Assembly: GCF_001422325.1 (NCBI RefSeq)
Contig: NZ_LMMR01000007.1
Span: forward strand, 365,539 to 429,538
DNA: 64,000 nt
Direction: 5' to 3'
Origin: Leifsonia sp. Leaf264
Lineage (GTDB): Bacteria; Actinomycetota; Actinomycetes; Actinomycetales; Microbacteriaceae
Shown: positions 43,961 to 53,230 of the stretch, piece after piece
Numbering within the stretch: the first letter of the stretch is position 1
Layout of the letters: each line of letters opens with the position of its first letter
Program-made: the position numbers and the translations under genes
Notes under the pieces: model-generated
The model's database searches: none
Told to the model about the DNA's origin: nothing
The model's input: only the letters and a program-made list of their open reading frames with translations

Positions 43961-44935
43961 GTGTTCGAGTACTCCTCAGCGGGTGGTGACAGCGGATCCG
44001 GTCTCGGCATCGTGACCGACCGATTCATCTGCCTGCTCGGGTCGCAGGCGGATTCGGCGCTGGGCGCCGGCGTCTACGCCCTGCTCGATGACGACGAGAC
44101 GCACCTCGCCGACGCGCTCGACGTGTTGATCGGCGAGCACCCCGACCTCTCGTTCGCGATCGTCGAGGTCATCGACCCCGCCGAGCGCACCTTCCACGTC
44201 GCCGTGAGCGGCGATGTGGACGTGATCATGACGGGCACGTCGTCGACGCGCTTCAGCGGACCTCCGGGTGCGGCCTGGATCGTCGGCGAGGCCATCGGCG
44301 TCGACAGGCTGCGCCTCGCCCTCGACGCCCGTGACGGCGTCGACTGCCTGCCGGTTCGCGACGGCGTCGTGCGCACGTCGATGATCGGCGTCGCGGAGCG
44401 GCCCGTGGCGGTCGCCCGCGCCACGTCCGCGCACCTGCACACGCGGCCCATCCGTCTGCCGGCTGCCCCAACCCGGATCGACCTGGAGCGGGCGGGGAAG
44501 ACCGACGCCGCGCCCGCGGCACCAGCACGGATCCCGCCGCTCGACCCCGAGGCATCCGTCTCGCTGGAATCACCGGAGCCTCCGGTGGCGCCGGAACCGT
44601 CGGAGCCCGGCTGGACCCTCGTGCTTCCCGACGGGACCCCCGTCGCGCCGCCGGTGATCTTCGGCCGTCGCCCGTGGAAGGACGGCCCGTCGGGCGCCAT
44701 GCACATCGTCGTCCCGTCGCCGGGTCGGGAGATCTCAGGGGTGCACGTCGAGGTCGGTCTGGAGGGTGCCGTGCTCACCGCTCACGACCTCGATTCCACC
44801 AATGGAACGATCATCTACTCGCGCTCCAGGCCACCGCGTCTGCTCCACGATGGGGGGAGGGCGGCACTGGCCCCCGGAGATATACTCGATTTGGGGGATT
44901 CCTACAGTGTTGCCGTACAGGGGCGTTCGACGTAG
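43961..44935 (+). CDS. FHA-domain protein, first gene of the phospho-signalling operon
   Basis: A 324-residue cytosolic protein. The C-terminal FHA domain (about 230-320) shows the phosphothreonine-binding residues: Arg in VIFGRRPW, Ser/His in REISGVHVEV and Asn in LDSTNGTIIY. The N-terminal ~150 residues (GVYALLDDDETHLADALDVL ... VAVSGDVDVIMTG) form a domain I do not recognise, though the D-V-x-V-S-G-D pattern resembles PP2C-like folds. A Pro/Ala/Glu linker joins the two. GTG 43961. The kinase gene follows after 59 nt. Confidence 0.85.
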   Translation: MFEYSSAGGDSGSGLGIVTDRFICLLGSQADSALGAGVYALLDDDETHLADALDVLIGEHPDLSFAIVEVIDPAERTFHVAVSGDVDVIMTGTSSTRFSGPPGAAWIVGEAIGVDRLRLALDARDGVDCLPVRDGVVRTSMIGVAERPVAVARATSAHLHTRPIRLPAAPTRIDLERAGKTDAAPAAPARIPPLDPEASVSLESPEPPVAPEPSEPGWTLVLPDGTPVAPPVIFGRRPWKDGPSGAMHIVVPSPGREISGVHVEVGLEGAVLTAHDLDSTNGTIIYSRSRPPRLLHDGGRAALAPGDILDLGDSYSVAVQGRST

Positions 44936-44994
44936 AGTCCGCCACGAGCACGTCGGGACTGTCAGCAGCCCGAGCTGACAGAAAGGCGATCCAC

Positions 44995-46131
44995 GTGGCC
45001 AGACGGGTGTCATCACCGCCGGTCATCGGAGGCTACAGCTACGTGCGTCCGCTCGGATCCGGCGGCTTCGCCGACGTCTTCCTCTACGAGCAGGACATGC
45101 CCCGCCGGGTCTCCGCTGTCAAGGTGCTGTTCGCCGACGCCCTGAACCCCGAGGTGCGCCGCGCCTTCAACGTCGAGGCCGACATCATGGCCAAGCTCTC
45201 GGCGCATCCGGCCATCGTCACCATCTACCAGGCCTCCATCTCGGCCGACGGGCGCCCGTACTTCGCCATGGAGTACTGCCCCGACACCATGAGCGCCCGC
45301 TACAAGAAGGAGCCTCTCGACATCGTCGAGGTGCTCGACACCGGCGTGCGCATCGCCGGTGCACTCGAGACGGCGCACCGGGCGGGCCTGCTGCACCGCG
45401 ACATCAAGCCGTCGAACGTGCTCATCAACGCCCTCGGTTCCCCGGTGCTCGCCGACTTCGGCATCGCGGCCGCGGTATCGGCCGACGACGGGGTCCCGGA
45501 GATCTTCGCGATGTCGATCCCGTGGAGCGCACCCGAGGTGTTGCAGGAGCGGGTGTCGGGATCCGTGCCCAGCGAGATCTGGAGCCTGGGCGCCACGCTC
45601 TACACGCTGCTCGCCGGCCGCAGCCCGTTCGAGGCCTCGACGCGGGAGAAGAACACCCGCGAGCAGCTGGTGCGCCGCATCACGGCCGCGCGCTACACGG
45701 CGCTGCCGGTCGAGGGCCTGCCGCCGCGCATCGACGAGATCCTGTCGAAGGCCATGCACCGCGACCCGGCCAAGCGCTTCGCCTCGATGGCGGAGTTCGC
45801 CGAGCAGTTGCGCTGGGCGCAGTACGAACTCGGCATCCCGTCGACCTCCTTCGACGTCGCCAGTCCGGAGTGGGCCGCGGCGTCGCCCATCCGCTTCAAG
45901 GACACCCGCCAGCGCGGCCCTGTCGTCACCACGGTCGAGAAGGACTCGCGGCGTGCTGCGCGCGCTGCACGACAGGGCGATGGCGAGGGTGCGGCCGTCG
46001 ATCGCGACGGCATCCCGGTTGCCTCCCCGCAGCCATCGGCGCTGCGCGCGGGCCTCGTCGGTGCCGGCATCGGCGCCGGTCTCCTCGCCGTCGCCGGCGT
46101 GGCTGTCCTGTTCATCACCGGGGCGCTGTGA
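44995..46131 (+). CDS. Ser/Thr protein kinase (PknB-type) with C-terminal membrane anchor
   Basis: A 378-residue Hanks-type kinase. The kinase domain (about 12-270) is intact: Gly-loop LGSGGFADVF, Lys in VSAVKVLF, HRDIKPSNVL, DFG in LADFGIAAAV and the APE region WSAPEVL. A ~70-residue charged linker (VVTTVEKDSRRAARAARQ...) leads to one C-terminal transmembrane helix (about 352-375) and the protein ends there, with no extracellular sensor such as PASTA. GTG 44995 has GAAAGG upstream; a short hairpin GTCAGC/GCTGAC (44961-44979) precedes it. Overlaps the giant surface gene by one base. Confidence 0.92.
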   Translation: MARRVSSPPVIGGYSYVRPLGSGGFADVFLYEQDMPRRVSAVKVLFADALNPEVRRAFNVEADIMAKLSAHPAIVTIYQASISADGRPYFAMEYCPDTMSARYKKEPLDIVEVLDTGVRIAGALETAHRAGLLHRDIKPSNVLINALGSPVLADFGIAAAVSADDGVPEIFAMSIPWSAPEVLQERVSGSVPSEIWSLGATLYTLLAGRSPFEASTREKNTREQLVRRITAARYTALPVEGLPPRIDEILSKAMHRDPAKRFASMAEFAEQLRWAQYELGIPSTSFDVASPEWAAASPIRFKDTRQRGPVVTTVEKDSRRAARAARQGDGEGAAVDRDGIPVASPQPSALRAGLVGAGIGAGLLAVAGVAVLFITGAL

Positions 46132-49100
46132 TGGCTACCCCACGCACGACCCGCCGTCCGGCGCGCTCCGCGATCATCGCAGCGGTCTCCGCTGTGGCAG
46201 TCCTCGGTGTCGTCGTGACCCTGGCCGTGACGGCTGAGGGCTACGAGGCCACCGAGGTTCCCCGCGTCGAGTCGTCGGTGTGGGTCACTCGCGACTCCGG
46301 CCAGTACGCCCGAGTGAACACCGACCTCGCCGAGATCGACACAGTCCGCGCCGTCGACGATCCCAACGAGGTCGCGCAGGCCGGCGCCCAGACCTCGGTC
46401 TACAGCCAGGGGCTCCGCCAGCGCTGGCCGATCGATGCCGCCAGCCCGATCGATCTCGTGCAGGAGGACGAGGCTGACGCCGCTGCGGCGACGGATGCCG
46501 CGGCCGGCGCGGCAGCGAGCACTCCGGCCGGTACCCGTGAGGTCGTGTCGGCCGGATCGCACGTGCTCTACCGCACGGACACCGGCCAGGTGTACCTCGG
46601 CGGGGTCGGCGCCGACGCCGGCGTCGTCCCCGTCGATCCGCTCGCCGAGGAGGCCGCATCCGTTCCTCCCACGGAGTCTGCAGACGGAGGCGACGGTGCC
46701 GACGGCGACGCTGAACCCGCGGCCTACGTCGCCGCAGCGGTCTCGGTCTCACCGGCGGGTCTCGTGGCGCTGTACTCCTCCGACGAGCAGGCCGTGCGCA
46801 GCTACGACGCGACCACCGGCAGCTTCCTCGGTTCGCCGCAGAAGCTCGCCTCACCGCCCGATCCCGATGCCGCCGTGGCGCTGAGTGTCGTGGGCGACGG
46901 CTGGGTGCTGCTCTCGGCCGGCCGCGCCTGGATCTCGGATCGCGATGCGCCGGTCGACGTCGCCGTCGACGACGCCGCCGTGCTGCAGGCCGGCAGCGAC
47001 GACGGTGACTCAGCGCTCATCGCCGACGGGGACGGGCTCGTCGAGCTCGACCTCAAGCGCGGGACCTCGAAGCGCATCGCCCAGGCCGAGGGCACGCCGG
47101 CGCAACCAGTCGTCGTCGGGGACGACGCCCACGCCGCCTGGCTGGGCACCTCGGCCGGGGCCATCTGGTCGCGCTCGACAGGCGCGACCACGCCCATCAC
47201 GGTTCCCGACGGCACCCTCGACAACGCGCAGGCGGTGACCCCGGTCATCCGTTCGAACGGGGACCGGGCCGTGCTCAACGAGACGACATCCGGCCTGCTC
47301 TGGACCCTGCCCGACGGCGCCGCCATCCCGCTCGAGGAATGGTCGGTCGACGAGGACGACGACGAGCAGCAGGGTGCGATCGTCGTCGATGACGTGTCGG
47401 AGCCGGAGCCTCCCGTGGCCGTCGACGACGCGTTCGGAGTGCGCAGCGGGCAGCTCGTGCTGCTGCCGGTGCTGCTGAACGACCACGACCCCAACAAGAA
47501 GGACGTGCTCACGATCGACCCGGCCTCGGTGACGGCGCTCGGCGACCAGGGCTTCGGTGCCGTCTCGGTCGTGGGTTCGGGCCAGTCCCTGGCCGTGCGC
47601 GTGAAGGCCGGCGAGGGCGAGACGACGTTCGAGTACGCCGTGACCGACGGCACGGCGACATCCAAGCCGGCCAGGGTCACGCTGACCGTCAAGGCGCCGG
47701 AGGAGCAGACAGCGCCTGTGTGGTGCGGCGTCGAGGCCTGCCAGCAGGACTGGCCGACCCCTCAGGTGCTGCCTGGCGGCACCGTCATGGTTCCGATCCT
47801 GAACGCCTGGGTCGATCCGGAGGGCGACCCCGTCATCCTGTCGGATGCCCGGACCGTCGACGCCGACGCCCCCGTGACCGTGGTGCCGATGGCCGACGGC
47901 CGGGTGGCCGTGCGCCACTCCGACCCGAACGGCGCCGACGGCGTCGTCGACGTGCAGGTGACCGTGACCGACGCCGGCGGCGCCAGCACCGAGAAGACCC
48001 TGTCGGTCGTCGTCACGGGCTCGCCGACCCTCGAGGCTGCGCCCGTCGCCGTCACGGCCGGGGTCGATGAGACGGTGTCAGTGGCCGTGGCCGACCATGT
48101 GACCGGCGGATCGGGATCGTTCCGCCTCGTCGACGCCGTCGCGTCATCGACCTCGGAACAGGGCCTCATCGTCTCGCCGAACGCCGCAGCAGGCGAGATC
48201 GAGCTGAGCGCCTCGGCGCCGGGCCAGTACGTGGTCACCTACTCGGTCGTCGACACCCTCTCGCAGTCCGAGCAGTCGGCGATCGTGCGACTGACCGTGG
48301 TCGGCGACGGCGTTCCCCTGTCGATGGCGCCCATCACGGCCTTCGTACGTGCCGGCGAGGACACCTCGGTCGACGTCTTCGGGGCCGTGTCCAACACCAC
48401 CGGCCGCGTGCTCGTGCTGTCGTCGGCGGAGAGCACGGATGCCGCCCTCAACGTCGGCGTGGTCGACTCGGCCGAGCTGCGGGTCAGCGGCTCCACGGCC
48501 GATGGACTGCCCGGTCTGATCGGGCGGGCGAACGTGACCGTGGCCGACGGCGCCGGAGCCGCGGTGACCGGAACAGTCGCCGTCTTCCTCGCCCCGAGCG
48601 AGTCGGCGGTCTCGCCCATCGCCCTCCCCGACGCCGTCACAGTGCGTGCAGGGGCGCTCGTGCGCATCCCGGTGACGGCGAACGACGTGAGTCCGCGCGG
48701 AGCCCGACTGGTCGTCAGCCCCGAGGTCGCCGGCTCGGGAACTGCCGGTGAGCTCGCCTTCGCCGCCGGTGACAGCGTGCGCTACCTCGCGCCGTCGCAG
48801 GCAGGCACCTACAGCATCGGCTACTCGGTGGCGCTCGAGTCCGATCCGTCGCGCACCGACAACACGACCATCACCGTGACGGTCCTGCCGCCCGGAGCCA
48901 ACCGCGCCCCGAAGCCGCAGTCGCTGAGCGCTCGGGTGCTCACCGGGCAGAGCGTCTCCATCCGGGTGCCGTCCTACGGCGTCGACCCCGACGGCGACGC
49001 CGTGATCCTGGTCGGAACCGAACAGCCCCCGGTGAACTCCGGCACGGCATCGGTCTCCGCCGAGGGCAACGCCATCGTCTACACGGCCCCGGGCTCCGCG

Positions 49101-52100
49101 GTCCCGGGCGGGCAGTTGAGCTTCGGCTACACCGTGCGCGACTCCAACGGTGCCGAGGCGTCAGGCGTCGTGCGGGTGGGAGTGCTCGACTCCGAGCTCG
49201 CCGACACTGCTCCCGTCACCTTCAGCGACTTCGCGCGCGTGCAGAGCGGTGCCGCCACTCCGGTGCGCATCCAGCCGCTCGACAACGATCGCGACCCCGC
49301 GCAGGGTGAGCTCGAGCTGATCGCGCTCGAGCCGAACGCCCCGGCCGGTACCAGCGAGTACGAGCGGCTCGAGCGACTGATCGACCCCGAGACCTCCCTC
49401 GCCGACGGCCGGGTGCTGCTGGACGCCGGTGACGTGACCGGCACCAACTCCTACGTCTACACGGTGCGCTCCGACGCCTCCTCGAGTACGGCCCAGGGCC
49501 TCATCGTGGTCGCCGTGAGCGACGAGGTCGGCGCCGACAACCCCATCGTCAGCGACACGGTGCTGACCGCGCGCACCCGCGGCGACCTGTCGAAGGCGGG
49601 CGTCGACGTGCTGTCGGGCAAGGTGACCTGGTCGTCGGGCGATGTCGCCGGCCTGAAGCTGCGCCTCTGGGGCGACAGGGCGCAGTCGCGCTACGAGGTC
49701 GACGGCTGGCGCATCACGGGCTCCCTGCCGGCCAAGGGCGATCTCGTCCCGTTCCAGGTGACGGCGACGGATGCCGCGGGCGACGACGTCGTCTCGTACG
49801 GGTTCCTGCGCATCCCCGCGTTCGACAACATGCGCGTGCAGCTGAAGGCGGCCATCGACCCCGTGCAGGTCGATGAGGAGAAGTCGGCCACGATCGACGT
49901 GCGCGACCTCGTCGACCTTCCGGCATCCGACGACGTGCAGTTGCGCGGCGGGACGTTCACCACGCAGCGCGCTGCAGCGACCTGCACGGCGAGCGGCACC
50001 GACGACGCCGTCTACGCAGCCGGACGCGAGGCGCCGTGGATCGACTCCTGCCTCGTGCCCGTGCGTATCGACGGCCAGTCGACCTGGTCGTACGTGGTCG
50101 TGCCGATCGCCATCAGGCCGAAGAACCCGCAGGCCATCCTGTCGGCGCTCTCGCGCACCATCGCCCCGGCGGCCTCGGAGACCGTCGCGCTGTACGACTC
50201 GATGACCACCTGGGAGGGCGACCGCGAGGGCGACAGGTCGAAGCTCGACTACAGCGTCGCCTACGACGGCGCATCCTTCGTCATGACGCAGAGTGGCGAC
50301 TCCGTCAGCTTCGAGGCCCGAGCCGACGCCCGCCCCGGCACCCGCGAGACGGCGACGGTGTCGGTCTCGGCCTTCGGTGGCCTGAGCGCCGCCATCACCC
50401 TCGTCGTCGGAGTCGCCCCGGCCGATGCCCCGCGCGGCGCCACCTTCACCGAGAAGTGCACGGTGAGCGCCGGCACCTGCTCGATCCCGGTCGTCGGCGT
50501 CTCGGGAGAGTACGACCCGTTCGCCGGCAAGACCGGCGCCGGCCTGAAGCTCGTGAGCATCGGCTCCGGCGGAGGCGTCTCCTGCGATGTGGCGACGGTC
50601 GCGGCATCCGGCGACACAGCCGTGAACGCGGTGTTCCCCTCGGGCCAGGACGCCTTCGGCGGCGAGTGCGTCGTGCCGTTCACGGTGGCCGACGCGCAGG
50701 GCCGCACCGGAACCGGCAGGCTGACGATCGACGTGCAGGGCTATCCGCAGCGGCCGTCGTCGGTCTCCACCCGCTCCTACACGGGGTCGAGCGTGACGCT
50801 CGACGTGGTGCTCGGAGAGGCCGCCCGGGCGCATCCGGCGCTCACCGGCGTCGCCATCTACAGCGGCGGCCGCCAGCAGTCCGCCGACTGCTCGCAGTCT
50901 GTCGCCGGCGTCTACTCCTGCACGATCTCCGGCCTGGCCAACGGCGAGAAGCACGAGTACACGGCGCGCGCCGTCAACCCGGTGGGTGAGTCCGGCGACA
51001 CCTCGTCCGTCACGACCTGGGCCTACGAGGCCCCGCGCATCGGCGACGCGACGGCGGTCCCCGTCTACGTCGACGGCCGCACAGCCGCGAACAACGCCGT
51101 CATCGAACTGTCGGTCGCGTCCTCGGACGACACCCAGGCCTTCCGCGTGGTCGAGCGCGACCAGACCATCACCCGCTCGGGCAGGACCACGACGGAGCGC
51201 CTCGACGTGACCCCGGGACCGCAGGTGCTGACCATCGTTCCGATCAGCCGCTTCCAGCCGCCGATCTCCGGACCGACGGACGGGGCATCCGTCGTCGTCA
51301 CCGTCGATGGCGCCGGCAGCCCGATCATCACCAACGGGGTCACGGCCTCGGCCGCCACCAACTCGACGATCACCGTCGGGGGAGCCGACGTCAACGCCAA
51401 CGGCAGCACGACGCCCGTCGAGCGCCTCTACGTCGCCTGGCGTGACGGCGGCGAGCCCCAGTGCCGCGTGAACGCGAAGGGCGGATCGCTCTCGATCTCC
51501 GGCGGCGAGGTGCAGGGCACAGGGCCGACGCTGTCGGGGCTGGCCGAGTTCGAGGTCTACCAGGTCAAGGCCTGCGTGAGCAACGGCTTCGGCGTCGCGT
51601 CGTCGAACTCGACCCAGGTGCTCACGTTCGTCTCCGTCGACGCTCCGTCCGGCGACAACACCTACTCCGTCGCCACCTCGGCGTCGCCGACCCCGACGCC
51701 GACAGGCCTGAGCTACAGCTACGGTCTCGACCGGGGCCCCTCGATCCAGGCGCGCCGCGGCTTCGAGGTGCAGTACTACCTCTACGGACAATGGCGCGAC
51801 GACTTCTCGCTCTCCGATGACGGCGCCCCCGGTAACGTGAAGGCACGCGAATGCCGCAAGAACTTCGGGCTGTACTGCTCCGGCGAGACGGCGATCACCG
51901 GCAACGTGCCGACGACGGTCTCCGTGGAGTTCGACGATCCGAACGGGCAGGACGACGGCTGCTGGGTCGACACCACGAACCCCGGCGATCTCGTGTCGGT
52001 CTCCGCGGCAGCGCGAGGTTCATACTCCGTGTCCGGATTCACCTTTGCGGCAGACAGGCTCTCGGCTGACTTCACCGTCACCTTCACGGGGTCGTTCGCG

Positions 52101-52214
52101 CCATTGCAGGCCATCGCGCACACCGTCCCCATCTGCGCCCCGCCAGCCCCGGAGCCGACACCGACTCCCACCCCGACCGAGCCCGCCGACCCCGCCGACC
52201 CCGTCGCACCGTGA
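46131..52214 (+). CDS. Giant cell-surface protein: membrane anchor, beta-propeller-like region, tandem Ig-like and fibronectin III domains
   Basis: A 2027-residue protein. One transmembrane helix (about 12-35) anchors the N-terminus, after which the chain should be outside. Residues ~50-420 look like a beta-propeller (repeats such as GLVALYSSDEQAVRSYDATT, HAAWLGTSAGAIWSR). From ~425 come tandem Ig/cadherin-like units, each with an entry pattern like PVAVDDAFGVRSG (425), NRAPKPQSLSARVLTGQSV (923), DTAPVTFSDFARVQSG (1025) and a D-x-D calcium-type loop (GVDPDGDAV). Fibronectin III-like units follow near 1540, and the last ~25 residues are a Pro/Thr/Glu tail. No LPXTG. ATG 46131 overlaps the kinase stop. 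Conserved in actinobacterial operons of this type; function unknown. Confidence 0.9.
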   Translation: MATPRTTRRPARSAIIAAVSAVAVLGVVVTLAVTAEGYEATEVPRVESSVWVTRDSGQYARVNTDLAEIDTVRAVDDPNEVAQAGAQTSVYSQGLRQRWPIDAASPIDLVQEDEADAAAATDAAAGAAASTPAGTREVVSAGSHVLYRTDTGQVYLGGVGADAGVVPVDPLAEEAASVPPTESADGGDGADGDAEPAAYVAAAVSVSPAGLVALYSSDEQAVRSYDATTGSFLGSPQKLASPPDPDAAVALSVVGDGWVLLSAGRAWISDRDAPVDVAVDDAAVLQAGSDDGDSALIADGDGLVELDLKRGTSKRIAQAEGTPAQPVVVGDDAHAAWLGTSAGAIWSRSTGATTPITVPDGTLDNAQAVTPVIRSNGDRAVLNETTSGLLWTLPDGAAIPLEEWSVDEDDDEQQGAIVVDDVSEPEPPVAVDDAFGVRSGQLVLLPVLLNDHDPNKKDVLTIDPASVTALGDQGFGAVSVVGSGQSLAVRVKAGEGETTFEYAVTDGTATSKPARVTLTVKAPEEQTAPVWCGVEACQQDWPTPQVLPGGTVMVPILNAWVDPEGDPVILSDARTVDADAPVTVVPMADGRVAVRHSDPNGADGVVDVQVTVTDAGGASTEKTLSVVVTGSPTLEAAPVAVTAGVDETVSVAVADHVTGGSGSFRLVDAVASSTSEQGLIVSPNAAAGEIELSASAPGQYVVTYSVVDTLSQSEQSAIVRLTVVGDGVPLSMAPITAFVRAGEDTSVDVFGAVSNTTGRVLVLSSAESTDAALNVGVVDSAELRVSGSTADGLPGLIGRANVTVADGAGAAVTGTVAVFLAPSESAVSPIALPDAVTVRAGALVRIPVTANDVSPRGARLVVSPEVAGSGTAGELAFAAGDSVRYLAPSQAGTYSIGYSVALESDPSRTDNTTITVTVLPPGANRAPKPQSLSARVLTGQSVSIRVPSYGVDPDGDAVILVGTEQPPVNSGTASVSAEGNAIVYTAPGSAVPGGQLSFGYTVRDSNGAEASGVVRVGVLDSELADTAPVTFSDFARVQSGAATPVRIQPLDNDRDPAQGELELIALEPNAPAGTSEYERLERLIDPETSLADGRVLLDAGDVTGTNSYVYTVRSDASSSTAQGLIVVAVSDEVGADNPIVSDTVLTARTRGDLSKAGVDVLSGKVTWSSGDVAGLKLRLWGDRAQSRYEVDGWRITGSLPAKGDLVPFQVTATDAAGDDVVSYGFLRIPAFDNMRVQLKAAIDPVQVDEEKSATIDVRDLVDLPASDDVQLRGGTFTTQRAAATCTASGTDDAVYAAGREAPWIDSCLVPVRIDGQSTWSYVVVPIAIRPKNPQAILSALSRTIAPAASETVALYDSMTTWEGDREGDRSKLDYSVAYDGASFVMTQSGDSVSFEARADARPGTRETATVSVSAFGGLSAAITLVVGVAPADAPRGATFTEKCTVSAGTCSIPVVGVSGEYDPFAGKTGAGLKLVSIGSGGGVSCDVATVAASGDTAVNAVFPSGQDAFGGECVVPFTVADAQGRTGTGRLTIDVQGYPQRPSSVSTRSYTGSSVTLDVVLGEAARAHPALTGVAIYSGGRQQSADCSQSVAGVYSCTISGLANGEKHEYTARAVNPVGESGDTSSVTTWAYEAPRIGDATAVPVYVDGRTAANNAVIELSVASSDDTQAFRVVERDQTITRSGRTTTERLDVTPGPQVLTIVPISRFQPPISGPTDGASVVVTVDGAGSPIITNGVTASAATNSTITVGGADVNANGSTTPVERLYVAWRDGGEPQCRVNAKGGSLSISGGEVQGTGPTLSGLAEFEVYQVKACVSNGFGVASSNSTQVLTFVSVDAPSGDNTYSVATSASPTPTPTGLSYSYGLDRGPSIQARRGFEVQYYLYGQWRDDFSLSDDGAPGNVKARECRKNFGLYCSGETAITGNVPTTVSVEFDDPNGQDDGCWVDTTNPGDLVSVSAAARGSYSVSGFTFAADRLSADFTVTFTGSFAPLQAIAHTVPICAPPAPEPTPTPTPTEPADPADPVAP

Positions 52215-52264
52215 CAGTCGGCGCATCAGTTCTTCCCCAGCATCCTTCGAGAGGACCCAACAGC

Positions 52265-53230
52265 ATGACGATCGCCCCCGAGCAGGCCGCCTGGTTCACC
52301 GACACCTTCTCGCTGCTCGCCGACAACGTGGAGCAGGCCATCCTCGGCAAGCGCCACGTCGTCGAGCTCGTGCTGGCCACGGCGATCAGCGAGGGCCACG
52401 TGCTGCTCGAGGACTTCCCGGGGACGGGCAAGACCGCGTTGGCACGCGCCATCGGCCAGACCATCACGGGCACGAACTCGCGCATCCAGTTCACGCCAGA
52501 CCTGCTGCCCGGCGACATCACGGGCATCACGGTCTACGACCAGAAGAAGGGCGAGTTCGAGTTCCACGCCGGACCCATCTTCGCCAACATCGTGCTGGCC
52601 GACGAGATCAACCGCGCCAGCCCGAAGACGCAGTCGGCGCTGCTCGAGGTCATGGAGGAGGGCAACGTCACAGTCGACGGCGTCACCAGGGCCGTCGGCG
52701 ACCCGTTCCTCGTGCTGGCGACGCAGAACCCCATCGAGCAGGGCGGAACCTACCGACTGCCCGAGGCGCAGCTCGACCGCTTCATGATCAAGACCAGCAT
52801 CGGCTATCCGGATGAGGCGGCGACCCTGCGCATCCTGCAGGGCGTCTCGCAGCCGAAGGGCGAGCTGACCGGCATCGTCTCGCCCGACACCCTCGTGACG
52901 ATGACTGACATGTCGCGCAGCGTCTACGTGAACCCGCTCATCTCCGACTACATCATGCGCATAGTGGATGCCACCCGTCGGGCCACCGAGGTGCGCCTCG
53001 GCGTGAGCGTGCGCGGCGCCATCTCGCTCTCGAAGCTCGTGATGACCTGGGCGGCGGCTCACGGGCGCACCTTCGTCACCCCCGACGACGTGCGCGACCT
53101 GGCCATCCCGGCCTTCAGCCACCGCCTCGTGCTCGAGCCCGAGGCCGAGTTCGACGGCGTCACCGCTGCCGCCGTCATCGGGCAGATCCTGCTCGACGTC
53201 ACACCGCCCCGTGAGAACGGGGCTGCGTGA
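52265..53230 (+). CDS. MoxR-type AAA+ ATPase
   Basis: A 321-residue ATPase. Walker A EDFPGTGKTALARAI is at about 45-59, Walker B IVLADEINRASPKTQSALLE near 103-122, and the sensor LATQNPIEQGGTYRLPEAQL near 151-170, followed by DRFMIKTSIGYP. MoxR proteins act as chaperone-like factors for partner proteins, often with a DUF58 protein and VWA proteins; the DUF58 gene follows with four-base overlap (GTGA). ATG 52265 has GAGAGGA 10 nt upstream; extending to 52211 would remove that ribosome site. Confidence 0.95.
   Translation: MTIAPEQAAWFTDTFSLLADNVEQAILGKRHVVELVLATAISEGHVLLEDFPGTGKTALARAIGQTITGTNSRIQFTPDLLPGDITGITVYDQKKGEFEFHAGPIFANIVLADEINRASPKTQSALLEVMEEGNVTVDGVTRAVGDPFLVLATQNPIEQGGTYRLPEAQLDRFMIKTSIGYPDEAATLRILQGVSQPKGELTGIVSPDTLVTMTDMSRSVYVNPLISDYIMRIVDATRRATEVRLGVSVRGAISLSKLVMTWAAAHGRTFVTPDDVRDLAIPAFSHRLVLEPEAEFDGVTAAAVIGQILLDVTPPRENGAA

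Noticed and set aside
45522-46130. N-terminal extension of the giant surface protein
   Set aside because: The upstream part is the kinase gene in another frame; the protein begins with a basic stretch and membrane helix right after the ATG at 46131.
49161-51791. Minus-strand gene opposite the surface protein
   Set aside because: Shadow frame with Arg/His/Asp low-complexity content only.
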